The notes under the pieces are model-generated. The model was not told where the DNA came from and searched no databases. It was given only the letters and a program-made list of their open reading frames with translations. From Thermomonas carbonis (GTDB taxonomy: Bacteria > Pseudomonadota > Gammaproteobacteria > Xanthomonadales > Xanthomonadaceae), in assembly GCF_014396975.1 (NCBI RefSeq), contig NZ_CP060719.1:2018001-2082000 (forward strand): a stretch of 64,000 bases of DNA, in the 5' to 3' direction. Positions 23,122 through 33,470 of this stretch are shown one piece after another. Positions within the stretch are counted from its first letter, which is position 1, and each line of letters starts with the position of its first letter. A program made the position numbers and the translations under genes.

Positions 23122-25272
23122 ATGCGCTTGCGCCCCGCTGCCCTGACCCTCGCGATCACCCTGACCGGCGGCGTTGCACACGCCGACGAAGGCATGTGGA
23201 TGCCGTCGCAATTGCCGCAGTTGGCCAAGGAACTGCAGGCCGCCGGCTTCAAGGGCGATCCGGCCGACTTGGCCAACCTCACCAGGCACCCGATGAGCGC
23301 GGTGGTCTCGCTGGGTGGTTGCACGGCGAGTTTCGTGTCGCCGCAGGGTCTGGTGGTCACCAATCACCATTGCGCGCTCGGCGCGATCCAGCTGAACTCC
23401 ACTGCGGAGCGCAACCTGATCCAGGATGGCTTCATCGCCGCGACGATGGCCGATGAACCGTCGGCGGGGCCGGCGGCGCGAATCTGGGTGACGGTCGGGT
23501 TCGATCAGGTGACCGATCGCATCCTGGCCGATGCGAAGGGCAAGACCGGACGCGCGTATTTCGATGCGGTGGAATCGGCGCAGAAGGCCGCGGTCGCCGC
23601 CTGCGAACAGGATGCAGGCCATCGCTGCAGCGTGGCGAGCATGTACTACGGCCGCGAGTACTACCTGATCAAGCAGCTCGAACTGAAAGACATCCGCCTG
23701 GCGTACGCGCCGCCACGCGCGATCGGCAACTACGGCGACGACATCGACAACTTCATGTGGCCGCGCCACACCGGCGACTTCACGTTCTATCGCGCCTACG
23801 TGGGCAAGGACGGCAAGCCGGCGGCGTACAGCAAGGACAACGTGCCGTACGCGCCGCCCGCGCATCTCACCGTGTCCACCGCGCCGGTGAAGGCGGGCGA
23901 TTTCGCGATGGTCGCCGGCTATCCGGGCACGACCTTCCGCCATCGCGCCGCATCGGAATTCGCCAACCAGATCGAATGGCTGCTGCCGACCCGCGTCGAC
24001 ATCGTTGGCGGCATGATCGAGACCATCGAGGCCGCGACCGCGGGCGACAAGGCCAAGCAAGTGCTCTACGCCTCTACCCTGGCCGGGCAGAAGAACACGC
24101 TCAAGCGTGCGCAGGGCGAACTCGATGGCCTTCGTCGCAGCGACGCCGTGCGTGTGCGCGCCGCGGATGAGGCGGCGATGCTGGCCTGGCTGGCGAAGCA
24201 GCCGAATGCATCCGCGCTGCAGGCCGACATCCGTGCGATGCAGGCGCAGTTGGACGCGGGGCAGGCCACTCGCGACCGCGATTTCCTGTTGCCGCTGCTG
24301 CGCCCGGGGCTGCTCGGTTCCGCGGTGACCTTGCGCCGACTGGCGATGGAGCGCGGCAAACCGGATGCGCAGCGCGAGTCCGGTTTCCAGCTGCGCGACG
24401 AGGTGCTGATCGAAGGCGGCATGAAGCAGTTGCAGCGCCGCTACGATCCGGAGGTCGAGAAGGCCACCTTGCGCTATGCGCTGAAGCGCTATTACGCGTT
24501 GCCGGCGGCGCAGCGCATTGCCGAGTTCGATGCGGCGTTCGGCGCCAGTGAAGCGATCGCAAGCAGCAGCCTCGATGCGATCTACCACGCGACGAAGCTT
24601 GGCGTCGAAGCCGATCGCCTGGCATTGATGAAGGCGGCCCCCGACGCCGTGTTGGCATCCAGCGATCCGCTGATGAAGCTGGCGGCCGCGTTGCAGCCGG
24701 CGTTGTTGCGGCTGGAGGAAGAAGGCAAGCGGCGCAGCGGCGAACTGATGCGCTTGCGTCCCGCCTACATGCAGGCACTGATCGGCTATCGCAATTCGCA
24801 GGGCAGGGCGGTGTATCCGGATGCGAACTCCACCCTCCGCGTGAGCTACGGCAAGGTCAGTCCGCTCAGCCCGCGTGACGGCATGGACTATCGACCGCTG
24901 ACCACGGTCGCCGGCATCGTCGAGAAGAACACCGGCATCGAACCCTTCGATGCGCCCAAGCCGCTGCTCGACGCCATCGCCAAGGGCGACTTCGGCAGCA
25001 CCGTCGATCCCACGCTGAAGACGCAAACCGTCGACTTCATGACCAACCTCGACACCACCGGCGGCAACTCCGGTTCGCCGGTGCTGGATGCCGAAGGCAA
25101 GCTGATCGGCCTGAACTTCGACAGCAACTGGGAAGCGGTGAGCGCAAGCTGGATGTTCGATCCGCGTTACAAGCGCGCGATCCATGTCGACATGCGCTAT
25201 CTGCGCTGGTTGCTGGCCAAGGTGTATCCGGCACCGCACCTGCTCAAGGAAATGAACCTGCCGGCCGAGTGA
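23122..25272 (+). CDS. S46 family dipeptidyl-peptidase, DPP11-like
   Basis: A 716-residue periplasmic serine peptidase that removes N-terminal dipeptides. A signal peptide (cut near [10 protein letters not shown]) is followed by the chymotrypsin-like fold with catalytic His in VVTNHHC (about residue 83), Asp in [15 protein letters not shown] and Ser650 in [12 protein letters not shown]. Residue 18 after the nucleophile is Ser668 (FDSNWE). In the family this site is Gly in DPP7 and Arg or Ser in DPP11, so cleavage after Asp/Glu is inferred. A close paralogue follows 74 bases later. Confidence 0.9.
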   Translation: MRLRPAALTLAITLTGGVAHADEGMWMPSQLPQLAKELQAAGFKGDPADLANLTRHPMSAVVSLGGCTASFVSPQGLVVTNHHCALGAIQLNSTAERNLIQDGFIAATMADEPSAGPAARIWVTVGFDQVTDRILADAKGKTGRAYFDAVESAQKAAVAACEQDAGHRCSVASMYYGREYYLIKQLELKDIRLAYAPPRAIGNYGDDIDNFMWPRHTGDFTFYRAYVGKDGKPAAYSKDNVPYAPPAHLTVSTAPVKAGDFAMVAGYPGTTFRHRAASEFANQIEWLLPTRVDIVGGMIETIEAATAGDKAKQVLYASTLAGQKNTLKRAQGELDGLRRSDAVRVRAADEAAMLAWLAKQPNASALQADIRAMQAQLDAGQATRDRDFLLPLLRPGLLGSAVTLRRLAMERGKPDAQRESGFQLRDEVLIEGGMKQLQRRYDPEVEKATLRYALKRYYALPAAQRIAEFDAAFGASEAIASSSLDAIYHATKLGVEADRLALMKAAPDAVLASSDPLMKLAAALQPALLRLEEEGKRRSGELMRLRPAYMQALIGYRNSQGRAVYPDANSTLRVSYGKVSPLSPRDGMDYRPLTTVAGIVEKNTGIEPFDAPKPLLDAIAKGDFGSTVDPTLKTQTVDFMTNLDTTGGNSGSPVLDAEGKLIGLNFDSNWEAVSASWMFDPRYKRAIHVDMRYLRWLLAKVYPAPHLLKEMNLPAE

Positions 25273-25346
25273 GACGACTGCCGGGCCGGCACTCACGCAA
25301 GAAACACCGAACGCAACAACCGACGCACACTGCAAGGGAACGACAA

Positions 25347-27517
25347 ATGCGCAAGACGATGCTGGCCACGGGAATCGCCGTGGCAACGATGGGAATGGCG
25401 GCGTTCTCCGCGAATGCGGACGAGGGCATGTGGGTACCGCAGCAGTTGCCGGAGATCGCCGGGCCGCTGAAGCAGGCCGGCCTGAAGCTGGACCCGAAGC
25501 AACTGGCCGACCTCACCGGCGACCCGATGGGCGCGGTGGTGTCGCTGGGCGGCTGCACGGCGAGCTTCGTGTCCCCGCAGGGCCTGGTGGTGACCAACCA
25601 CCACTGCGCCGCGGGTGCGATCCAGCTCAACTCCACGGCGGAGAACAACCTGCTCGAAAAGGGCTTCAACGCCGCGACCACCGCGGATGAAGTGTCGGCC
25701 GGACCGAATGCGCGCATTTTCGTGCTGGACGAGATCACCGACGTCACCGACCAGGTGAAGGCCGCGATTGCCGCTGCGCCCGGCCCGCTGGAGCGCACCA
25801 AGGCGGTCGATGACCTGGAGAAGCAACTGGTCGCCGCCTGCGAGGCCGATGCCGGACATCGCTGCCACCTCTACAGCTTCATGGGCGGCAACACCTATCG
25901 CCTGTTCAAGAACATCGAGATCAAGGACGTGCGCCTGGCGTATGCCCCCCGGGCAGCGTGGGCAACTACGGCGGCGAGATCGACAACTGGATGTGGCCGC
26001 GCCACACCGGCGACTTCTCGTTCTACCGCGCCTACGTGGGCAAGGACGGCAAGCCTGCCGCCTTCAGCAAGGACAATGTGCCGTTCGTGCCGAAGCGCTG
26101 GCTGCAGATCGCCGACCAGCCGCTGCGCGAGGGCGACTTCGTGATGGTGGCCGGCTATCCGGGCAGCACCGCGCGCTACGCGCTGGCCGCCGATTTCGAC
26201 GCCACCAGCACCTGGACCTATCCGACCATCAGCAGGCGCTTCAAGGAATTGGTGGCGATGGTGGAAGCCGCCGGCGCCAAGAACCCCGACATCGCGGTCA
26301 GGTACGCCGCCTCGGTGCAGGGTTGGGGGAACACGCTCAAGAACTACGACGGCCAGATGGAAGGCTTCAAGCGCATGGGCGCGTCCGCCATCAAGCGCGA
26401 GCGCGAGCAGGCGGTGCTTGACTGGCTGAAGTCGCGTGGTGCCGATGGCGCGCAGGCGCTGGCCGCGCACGAAACGCTGGTGAAGCTGGGCGACGACGCG
26501 CGCAAGACCCGCGAGCGCGATTCGGTGATCGGCAATGTCGGTGGCGCGCTGGGCGGCAGTGCGCTGACCCTGTATCGCCTGTCGGTGGAGCGCGAGAAGC
26601 CGGATGCCCAGCGCGAATCCGGTTTCCAGCAGCGTGACCTGCCCGGCATCGAGGGCGGCATCAAGCAGATGGAGCGCCGCTATGTGGCGGAGATGGATCG
26701 GCAGATCCAGCGCTACTGGCTGATGCAGTACATCGCGCTGCCGGCCGACCAGCGCATCGCCGCGATCGACGCATGGATCGGCGGCAACGATGCCAAGGCC
26801 GTCGATGCCGCGCTGGATCGCCTCAACACCAGCAAGCTGGGTAGCCTGGACGAGCGCATGAAGTGGCTGTCGGCCGACCGCAAGGCGTTCGAGGCCAGCA
26901 CCGATCCGGCGATCCAGTACGCGGTGGCGATGCTGCCGACCTCGCTGAAGCTGGAGGAAGACCGCAAGCTGCGCGCCGGCGAAACCATCATCCCGCGCGC
27001 CACCTACCTGCAGGCCGTGGCCGACTACAACAAGGAGCAGGGCAAGGCGGTGTATCCGGACGCGAACTCCTCGCTGCGGATCACCTTCGGCAACGTGATG
27101 GGCTACACCAAGCCCGGCAGCAGCAAGGCTGAAGAGTCCTTCACCACGCTGGAGCAGGTCGCGGCCAAGGCCACCGGCAAGGATCCCTTCGACGCGCCGC
27201 AGGTGCAGCTCGATGCGATCAAGGCAAAGAAGTATTCGGGCATGGCCGATGCGAAGCTCAAGACCGTGCCGGTCAACTTCCTGTCGGATCTCGACATCAC
27301 CGGCGGCAATTCCGGTTCGCCGGTGCTGGATGCGCACGGCAAGCTGGTCGGCTTGGCGTTCGACGGCAACTGGGAATCGGTGGCCTCGAACTGGGTGTTC
27401 GACCCGACGGTGACCCGCATGATCTCGGTCGATCAGCGCTACATGCGCTGGATCATGCAGGAAGTGATGCCAGCACCGCAGTTGCTGAAGGAAATGGGCG
27501 TCGCGCCGAAGATGTAA
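25347..27517 (+). pseudogene. S46 family dipeptidyl-peptidase, DPP7-like, frameshifted
   Basis: A paralogue of the preceding gene, 723 residues if one C is restored. It has a signal peptide (MRKTMLATGIAVATMGMAA), catalytic His in [11 protein letters not shown], Asp in [15 protein letters not shown] and Ser in [12 protein letters not shown]. The frame breaks at a run of six C (25945-25950): the observed frame reads AYAPRAAWATT, whereas seven C give AYAPPGSVGNYGGEIDNW, matching the paralogue's [18 protein letters not shown]. The specificity position is Gly (FDGNWE), which predicts DPP7-type hydrophobic preference. Sequencing error is most likely; a variable C tract cannot be excluded. Confidence 0.88.
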
Positions 27518-27537
27518 CGCGACCGCCCGCATGCCAC

Positions 27538-27567
27538 GGAAACGCCGGCCTCGTGCCGGCGTTTTCC
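27538..27567 (+). terminator. rho-independent terminator after the S46 pair
   Basis: AACGCCGGC and GCCGGCGTT pair around a short loop and run into TTTTCC. It lies between convergent genes and could act in both directions. Confidence 0.8.
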
Positions 27568-27577
27568 TTTGCAGGCG

Positions 27578-27970
27578 TCAATCGCGGAAGTCGTAGTCGA
27601 AGGTGTAGAAGTGCTTGCCGTCGACGATGTCGATTGCGATGCGCCCACTCAGGCCGACGAGTTCGTCGGTGCCGGTGTCGGGCACCACGGTCAGGTCCAG
27701 CGAGGGCTTGCCGCGATCCATGATGCCGTTGTGCTGGGCAAAGAAGCTGCCGCGGCGACCATCCAGCGTGCCGATGATGCGCTCCATCGCCACATAGGCA
27801 CCGGAACCCGCCATCGGCGACATCACCGCCAGCATGTGGACCACGCTGGTCGCATCGAGCGGGCCGTGGAAGCGCTTTTCGAAACGCGAATGGCCGACGG
27901 TCGCGCCTTCGCCGATTTCCAGCTCGTCCTGTGGAATGCGTTTGACCTCGAACTCGCCTTTGGCCTGCAT
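27578..27970 (-). CDS. DUF3224 domain protein
   Basis: A 130-residue cytoplasmic protein resembling the DUF3224 family, small beta-barrel proteins related to the allene-oxide-cyclase-like fold. No catalytic residues can be assigned. Visible features are an acidic N-terminal strand, MSPMAGSGAYVAMERIIGTLDGRRGSF (split here: AYVAMERIIGTLDGRRGSF is the best-conserved-looking part) and the C-terminal FYTFDYDF. The ATG at 27970 gives the family N-terminus MQAKGEFEV. Confidence 0.75.
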   Translation of the reverse strand: MQAKGEFEVKRIPQDELEIGEGATVGHSRFEKRFHGPLDATSVVHMLAVMSPMAGSGAYVAMERIIGTLDGRRGSFFAQHNGIMDRGKPSLDLTVVPDTGTDELVGLSGRIAIDIVDGKHFYTFDYDFRD

Positions 27971-28076
27971 GGGTATCTTCCTGAAGGGAGGGGCAGACAG
28001 GCTAATGCGTCCGGCGTAAAGCGGCGTGCAACCTGATACGCTGGTGCATCGCAACATAAGTGATGGGCGCTCCACC

Positions 28077-28727
28077 ATGAAGATCCTGCTTGCACGTCAT
28101 GGCGAGACGCCGTGGAACGCCGAGGGCCGCTACCAGGGCCAGGAAGACATCGCGTTGTCGGAGGTCGGCATTGGCCAGGCCACCGCGCTCGGTGAGCGCT
28201 TGCGCGACCTGCCGATCCAGCGTGCGATTGCCTCGCCGCTGTCGCGTGCGCGCCGCACCGCCGAACTCGCATTGGGCGTGGATCGCGCCGGCCAGTTGAT
28301 GTTCGATGGTGGCCTGAAGGAAATCGCCCACGGCGAGTGGGAAGGCCTGCTGGCCAGCGAGATCGACCAGCGTGATGGCGAGCGCCTGCGCGCGTGGCGC
28401 GAGGCCCCGGACACCGTGCAGATGCCGGGTGAGGGCGGCGAGTCGCTGCAAGAGGTGCTCGATCGCGCATGGCCGGCCTTCGCGCGCGCCTGCGCCGGAC
28501 TGGGCGAACACGACACGCTGCTGGTCGTTGCGCATGACGCGGTCAACCGCGTGCTGCTGTGCCGGATCCTGGGAATCCCGCTGTCCAAGTTGTGGGGTTT
28601 TCGCCAGGCACCGACCACGATCAACCTGCTGGAAGGTGCGTCGGTCGATGCGCTCGAGGTTGTCCGTCTCAACGATTGCAGCCACCACACCGCGCTGTTC
28701 GGCGAGGCCAAGCACCGCGCGTTGTAA
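28077..28727 (+). CDS. histidine phosphatase family protein
   Basis: A 216-residue member of the phosphoglycerate-mutase-like histidine phosphatase family. The phosphorylated His is in LLARHGETPWNAEGRYQG, the second catalytic Arg in SPLSRARRTAEL, the acid in EIAHGEWEG and the second His in VVAHDAVNR. The family covers phosphoglycerate mutase-like, alpha-ribazole phosphatase and broad phosphatases; the substrate cannot be told here. It is divergent from DUF3224 and converges with the reductase gene. Confidence 0.85.
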   Translation: MKILLARHGETPWNAEGRYQGQEDIALSEVGIGQATALGERLRDLPIQRAIASPLSRARRTAELALGVDRAGQLMFDGGLKEIAHGEWEGLLASEIDQRDGERLRAWREAPDTVQMPGEGGESLQEVLDRAWPAFARACAGLGEHDTLLVVAHDAVNRVLLCRILGIPLSKLWGFRQAPTTINLLEGASVDALEVVRLNDCSHHTALFGEAKHRAL

Positions 28728-28738
28728 GCGCCTGCTTT

Positions 28739-29596
28739 TCAGGGAACCGGAAAGCCCCTCGCGGCTTGCCACAGCGCGTACCAGGCATCCTTCGGCAGTG
28801 GCATTGCGCAGGCGTCCGCGGCAGCGCGAATCCTGTTGACATCTGTGCTGCCGATGACCACGCGCGTATCCGGCACGCTGGCGACCCAGCGCAGCAGCAA
28901 CGAAGCGGCATCAAGCCCGAATTCATTGCCCAGCGACTGCAATGCGTCGTGCAATGACCCGGACGATTGCAACAAGCCACCACCGCCCAGCGGCGACCAT
29001 GCCTGCACTTCGGCACCGCGCGCGCGGGTGGCGTCGAGCGTGCCGTCCTCGATGACTGCGCTGCTGGCCAGCGACAGTTCGACCTGGTTGCCGGCGATAT
29101 CGAGCCTGCCGTCGAACAAACCCAGTGCCTGCGCGCCGAAGTTGGACACGCCGAACGCACCGATGCGTCCCGCCGCCTGTTCCTCGCGTACCCAGTCGGT
29201 GATCGCGGCTGGCTCCAGCAGCGGGTCGAAGCGATGCAGCATCAGCACCTCGACATGATCCGTGCGCAGGTCGCGCAGGCTGGTGTCCAGCGCCGCGCGC
29301 AGGTGGCGCACCGAAAGGTCGTAGTGCTGTACGCCGCGCGGGTTGCCGGGGCTGCTGGTGCGGACGATGCCGACCTTGGCCAGCAGTTTCAGCCGCTGGC
29401 GCAGGCCGGGCCGCGATGCCAGCGCGTCGCCAATCAGCGGATTGGTGGCATGGTCGCCGTAGATATCGGCAAGGTCGAGGGTGTCGATGCCGGCGTCGAG
29501 CGCGCCTTCCAGCAAGGTCGCCACGCCGGCGGGCGACAGGTTCGCGCCCCAACTGCCGAAACGCATGGAACCGAGGATGGGCGCGGGCTGGCTCAT
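28739..29596 (-). CDS. aldo/keto reductase
   Basis: A 285-residue NADPH-dependent TIM-barrel reductase of the YdhF type. The catalytic tetrad is seen as Asp/Tyr in DTLDLADIYGDH, Lys in LLAKVGI and His in EVLMLHRFDPLL; the C-terminal cofactor loop is VVIGSTDVNRIRAA. The substrate is unknown. The ATG at 29596 starts the domain (MSQPAPILGSMRFG). It is divergent from folC with a 43-base gap. Confidence 0.85.
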   Translation of the reverse strand: MSQPAPILGSMRFGSWGANLSPAGVATLLEGALDAGIDTLDLADIYGDHATNPLIGDALASRPGLRQRLKLLAKVGIVRTSSPGNPRGVQHYDLSVRHLRAALDTSLRDLRTDHVEVLMLHRFDPLLEPAAITDWVREEQAAGRIGAFGVSNFGAQALGLFDGRLDIAGNQVELSLASSAVIEDGTLDATRARGAEVQAWSPLGGGGLLQSSGSLHDALQSLGNEFGLDAASLLLRWVASVPDTRVVIGSTDVNRIRAAADACAMPLPKDAWYALWQAARGFPVP

Positions 29597-29639
29597 GTCA
29601 GGGTGTCGCTCGGCAAGGAGGAGGCCGGATAATAGCGGC

Positions 29640-30908
29640 ATGCCCACGCGTCCCCTGAGCGACTGGCTCGCATACATCGAACAACAACATCCCACGCGCA
29701 TCGCGATGGGCCTGGAGCGCGTGCGTGAGGTGGCCGCGCGGATGTCGCTCGGCAAGCCGGCGAAGCGCGTGATCACCGTCGGCGGCACCAATGGCAAGGG
29801 TTCGACCGTCGCCTTCATCGAAGCCATCGCCCGCGCGCATGGCTGGAAGACCGGCGCCTACACCTCGCCGCACCTGCTGCGCTACAACGAGCGCGTGCGC
29901 ATCGACGGCGCAGACGTAGAGGACGACGCGCTGGTGGAAGGCTTCGAGGCGGTCGAGGCCGCGCGCGGGGACACGCCGCTGACGTACTTCGAATACGGCA
30001 CGTTGTGCGCACTGTGGTTGTTCGCGCGCGCGAAGCTGGATCTCGTCGTGCTGGAAGTGGGCCTGGGTGGGCGATTGGATGCAGTCAACATCGTCGATGC
30101 CGACGTGGCGGTGATCACCACGGTCGACCTCGATCACCAGGACTGGTTGGGCGATGACATCGAATCCATCGGGTTCGAGAAGGCAGGCATCGCAAGACCG
30201 TTCAAACCGCTGGTGCTGGGCGATGACGACCCGCCGGCCAGCGTGTTGCGGCATGCGTACGCGATCGGTGCGCAGTCATGGCGGATCGCCAACGACTTCT
30301 TCGCGGAGCCGGTCGATGCCGCGACGTGGCGCTGGCGCGAGGTCGGTCATGCGATGACCTTGCCGCGTCCCGCGCTGGATGCGCCGGTGCAGTTGCGCAA
30401 TGCGGCGTGTGCGGTGGCGGCTTTGCGCGCGCTGCCGGGCCGTATCGAGCGCCAGGCGTATGCGGAGGGCATCGCCGATGCACAGGCGATCGGCCGCCTG
30501 CAGCGCTTTCTGCGCGAGGGCGTGGAGGTGGTGGTGGACGTGGGCCACAACCCGCAAGCCGCGCGCGCCTTGGCCGCATGGCTGCGCGCGCAGCCGCGGC
30601 GTCGCACGATTGCGGTGTATGCGGCGCTGGCCGACAAGGACGCGGCGGGCGTGGTCACTGCCCTGGCCGGGCAGGTCGATGGCTGGCAGCTGGCCGGACT
30701 GGCCGATGCCGGGCCGCGTGCGCAGGATGCCGCAGCCCTGCGGCAGCGCCTGGCCGGCACCGAAGCCGCCAACGCCGAGGCGCATCAACACCCCGCCGCC
30801 GCGCTCGAAGCCGCGGTGCAGGCCGCCGCACCGGACGGGCGCGTGCTGGTCTTCGGTTCCTTCCACACCACCGCGTTGGCGTTGCGCTGGCTGAACGGCG
30901 TGGCCTGA
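29640..30908 (+). CDS. folC: bifunctional dihydrofolate/folylpolyglutamate synthase
   Basis: A 422-residue Mur-ligase-family enzyme that adds glutamate to dihydropteroate and then to tetrahydrofolates. The ATP loop is TVGGTNGKGSTVAFI, the folate-binding TSPHL follows, and LEVGLGGRLDAVN, TTVDLDHQDWLG and EKAGI are typical. The C-terminal domain has VVVDVGHNPQAARAL. The ATG at 29640 gives MPTRPLSDWLAYIEQQHP; the frame is open upstream but overlaps the reductase gene. It heads a folC-dedD-purF run. Confidence 0.94.
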   Translation: MPTRPLSDWLAYIEQQHPTRIAMGLERVREVAARMSLGKPAKRVITVGGTNGKGSTVAFIEAIARAHGWKTGAYTSPHLLRYNERVRIDGADVEDDALVEGFEAVEAARGDTPLTYFEYGTLCALWLFARAKLDLVVLEVGLGGRLDAVNIVDADVAVITTVDLDHQDWLGDDIESIGFEKAGIARPFKPLVLGDDDPPASVLRHAYAIGAQSWRIANDFFAEPVDAATWRWREVGHAMTLPRPALDAPVQLRNAACAVAALRALPGRIERQAYAEGIADAQAIGRLQRFLREGVEVVVDVGHNPQAARALAAWLRAQPRRRTIAVYAALADKDAAGVVTALAGQVDGWQLAGLADAGPRAQDAAALRQRLAGTEAANAEAHQHPAAALEAAVQAAAPDGRVLVFGSFHTTALALRWLNGVA

Positions 30909-30925
30909 GCCGCGCGACGGGCCGG

Positions 30926-30931
30926 TATAAT
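30926..30931 (+). promoter_or_regulatory. putative -10 box upstream of dedD
   Basis: A perfect TATAAT lies in the 54-base gap between folC and dedD, 31 bases before the dedD ATG. No strong -35 is seen. It would allow dedD-purF to be expressed separately from folC. Confidence 0.4.
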
Positions 30932-30962
30932 TCCGGCTCCCCCGCCGTCGCTGGTCCCCGGT

Positions 30963-31952
30963 ATGCCGATGGATGCCTCGTTGAAGCAGCGCCTGGTTGG
31001 CGCGGTCGTGCTGGTCGCGCTGGCGGTGATCTTCCTGCCGATGCTGGTCAAGGGCCCCGCGCCCGACAGTGGTGTGTCCGATGTGGCGCTGGATGTCCCC
31101 GCAGAGCCGGGCGATGACGACGGCATGGTCACCCGCGACCTGCCGCTGGTCGCGCCCGCAGGTGTGTCGGAGGGTGGTGCGACCGGCATGCCTTCGACGA
31201 TGCCGGATGCGGCGGCGCCCAGCACGCAAGGCGGTGCATTCCCAGCCACGGCTGCGGGTGACCACGCGGTCAGCTTCGGCAGCTATGCCACCGCGGCGGA
31301 CGCCGACAAGGTGATCGCCGCACTGAAAGCCGCCGAATTGCCGGGCTACCGCGACACCGTGACCCTCAACGGTCGCCAGGCCGAGCGCGTGCGCATCGGC
31401 CCGTTCGCCGACCTCGCCGTGGCCGAATCCGCGCGCCTCCGGGCCACCCAGGTGAATCCGACGGTCGGTGCCAAGGTGATCGCGCTGGATGCCAAACCGG
31501 CGGCTCCGCCGTCGCTGGCTCCCGCACCATCGACCACGGTGGCTGCCACGCCGACGGCACCGGTCAAGGCCGAACCGCTGCCGCCCGCCGTCGCGAGCAA
31601 ACCGGCCGCGCCTGCGGCCAAGCCCGCCATCGTGGTCGACGCCAAGCCGATTGCAGCTGCGCCGAAGCCGGCTGCAACCACACCGCCGCCGGCCAGCAAG
31701 CCCGCCGACACCAGCAACACCGGATTCGCGGTGCAGGTCGGCGCGTTCGCCGATGCTGCGGCCGCCACTGCCTTGCGCGACAAGCTGCGCAGTGCCGGCT
31801 TCAACGCCTTCACCGACAGCGTCAGCACCGAAGGCGGCACCCGCACCCGCGTGCGCGTGGGGCCGGCGATGAACCGCGCCGAGGCCGATGCGCTGAAAAC
31901 GCAGGTCAAGGCCAAGGCCGGCATCGACGGCATCGTCCGCCCGCATCCCTGA
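30963..31952 (+). CDS. DedD-like SPOR domain protein
   Basis: A 329-residue bitopic inner-membrane protein: short cytoplasmic start, one membrane span (about residues 11-28), a Pro/Ala-rich periplasmic linker and two SPOR domains. The first is about residues 100-178 (AVSFGSYATAADADKVIAALK) and the second about 255-329 (GFAVQVGAFADAAAATALRDK). SPOR domains bind glycan strands stripped of stem peptides at the division site. Its place after folC matches DedD; two SPOR domains instead of one is unusual. ATG codons at 30963 and 30969 are both possible starts. Confidence 0.85.
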   Translation: MPMDASLKQRLVGAVVLVALAVIFLPMLVKGPAPDSGVSDVALDVPAEPGDDDGMVTRDLPLVAPAGVSEGGATGMPSTMPDAAAPSTQGGAFPATAAGDHAVSFGSYATAADADKVIAALKAAELPGYRDTVTLNGRQAERVRIGPFADLAVAESARLRATQVNPTVGAKVIALDAKPAAPPSLAPAPSTTVAATPTAPVKAEPLPPAVASKPAAPAAKPAIVVDAKPIAAAPKPAATTPPPASKPADTSNTGFAVQVGAFADAAAATALRDKLRSAGFNAFTDSVSTEGGTRTRVRVGPAMNRAEADALKTQVKAKAGIDGIVRPHP

Positions 31953-31994
31953 TCCACTCGCTCGACATCCGTCGTCAGAAACAGGAAACAACCC

Positions 31995-33464
31995 ATGTGC
32001 GGCATCGTCGGAATCGTCGGCCACAGTGAAGTCGCGGCCCAGTTGTACGACGGCTTGACCGTGTTGCAGCACCGCGGCCAGGACGCCGCGGGCATCGCCA
32101 CCGCGGACGGCGGCAAGTTGCACGTGCACAAGGGCAATGGCCTGGCGCGCGATGTCTTCGACGAGCCGGCGATGGCGCTGCTGTCGGGGCGCGTCGGCAT
32201 CGCCCATTGCCGCTACCCGACCGCGGGCAGCGAGGGCAGCGACGAGGCGCAGCCGTTCTACGTCAATTCGCCGTTCGGCATCGCGCTTGCCCACAACGGC
32301 AACCTGATCAACACCGACGCGCTGCGCCGCGAGGTGTTCGAACAGGACCGCCGCAACGTCAATACCGAATCCGATTCGGAAGTGCTGCTCAACGTGTTCG
32401 CGCACGAGCTCGATCTGCAACGGGTGCTCACGCCGGATGCAGTGTTCCGTGCGCTGGAAGGCGTCAATCGCCGTGCCAAGGGCGGCTATGCGGTGGTCTG
32501 CGCGGTGCTCGGCCTGGGCCTGGTGGCGTTCCGCGATCCGCACGGCATCCGCCCGCTGGTGCTGGGCAAGCGCGCGACCGCGCAGGGCGACGAGTACATC
32601 GTGGCGTCGGAGTCGGTGGCGCTGGACATCCTCGGCTTCGACCGCGTGCGCGATGTTGAGCCCGGCGAATGCATCGTCATCACCGCGCGCGGCGAGCTGT
32701 TCGCGCAGCAGTGCGCGCAGCCGCAGGAACACGCGCCGTGCATCTTCGAGTACGTGTACTTCGCGCGGCCCGATTCGATGATCGAGAACATTTCGGTGCA
32801 CAAGGCGCGCATGCGCATGGGCGTGACCCTCGGCGAGAAGATCCTGCGCGAGCGGCCCGACCACGACATCGACGTGGTGATCCCGATTCCCGACACCAGC
32901 CGCGATTCCGCGCTGGAAATCGCCAATGTGCTGGGCGTGAAGTACCGCGAGGGCTTCATCAAGAATCGCTATGTCGGCCGCACCTTCATCATGCCGGGGC
33001 AGGGCGAGCGCGCGAAGTCGGTGAAGCGCAAACTCAATCCGATTCCGCTGGAATTCCGCAACCGCGTGGTCTTGCTGGTGGACGATTCGATCGTGCGTGG
33101 CACCACCTCCAAGCAGATCGTGCAGATGGCGCGCGATGCCGGCGCCAAGAAGGTTTACCTGGCGTCCGCCGCGCCGCCGGTGCGCTATCCGAACATCTAC
33201 GGCATCGACATGCCGTCGAGCGAGGAACTGGTCGCGCACGGCCGCAGCGAGAAGGACATCGAGCAGTTCCTCGGCTGCGACTGGCTGATCTACCAGGAGC
33301 TGTCCGACCTGGAAGCCGCGGTGGCCGGGCCGAAGTTCCCGGGCCGCAAGTTCGACAGCTCCTGCTTCAGTGGCGAGTACGTGACCGGGATCGAAGCCGG
33401 CTATTTCGAGCGCCTGCAGCAGTTGCGCTCGGATGATGCGAAGAAGACGCGCAGGGCTTCTTGA
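31995..33464 (+). CDS. purF: amidophosphoribosyltransferase
   Basis: A 489-residue enzyme that makes phosphoribosylamine from PRPP and glutamine, the first committed step of purine synthesis. Cys2 of [13 protein letters not shown] is the N-terminal nucleophile of the glutamine amidotransferase domain. The PRPP-binding loop of the C-terminal phosphoribosyltransferase domain is [17 protein letters not shown]. It follows dedD by 42 bases with no cvpA between them, and is followed by a REP-like repeat. Confidence 0.96.
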   Translation: MCGIVGIVGHSEVAAQLYDGLTVLQHRGQDAAGIATADGGKLHVHKGNGLARDVFDEPAMALLSGRVGIAHCRYPTAGSEGSDEAQPFYVNSPFGIALAHNGNLINTDALRREVFEQDRRNVNTESDSEVLLNVFAHELDLQRVLTPDAVFRALEGVNRRAKGGYAVVCAVLGLGLVAFRDPHGIRPLVLGKRATAQGDEYIVASESVALDILGFDRVRDVEPGECIVITARGELFAQQCAQPQEHAPCIFEYVYFARPDSMIENISVHKARMRMGVTLGEKILRERPDHDIDVVIPIPDTSRDSALEIANVLGVKYREGFIKNRYVGRTFIMPGQGERAKSVKRKLNPIPLEFRNRVVLLVDDSIVRGTTSKQIVQMARDAGAKKVYLASAAPPVRYPNIYGIDMPSSEELVAHGRSEKDIEQFLGCDWLIYQELSDLEAAVAGPKFPGRKFDSSCFSGEYVTGIEAGYFERLQQLRSDDAKKTRRAS

Positions 33465-33470
33465 TTGCGC

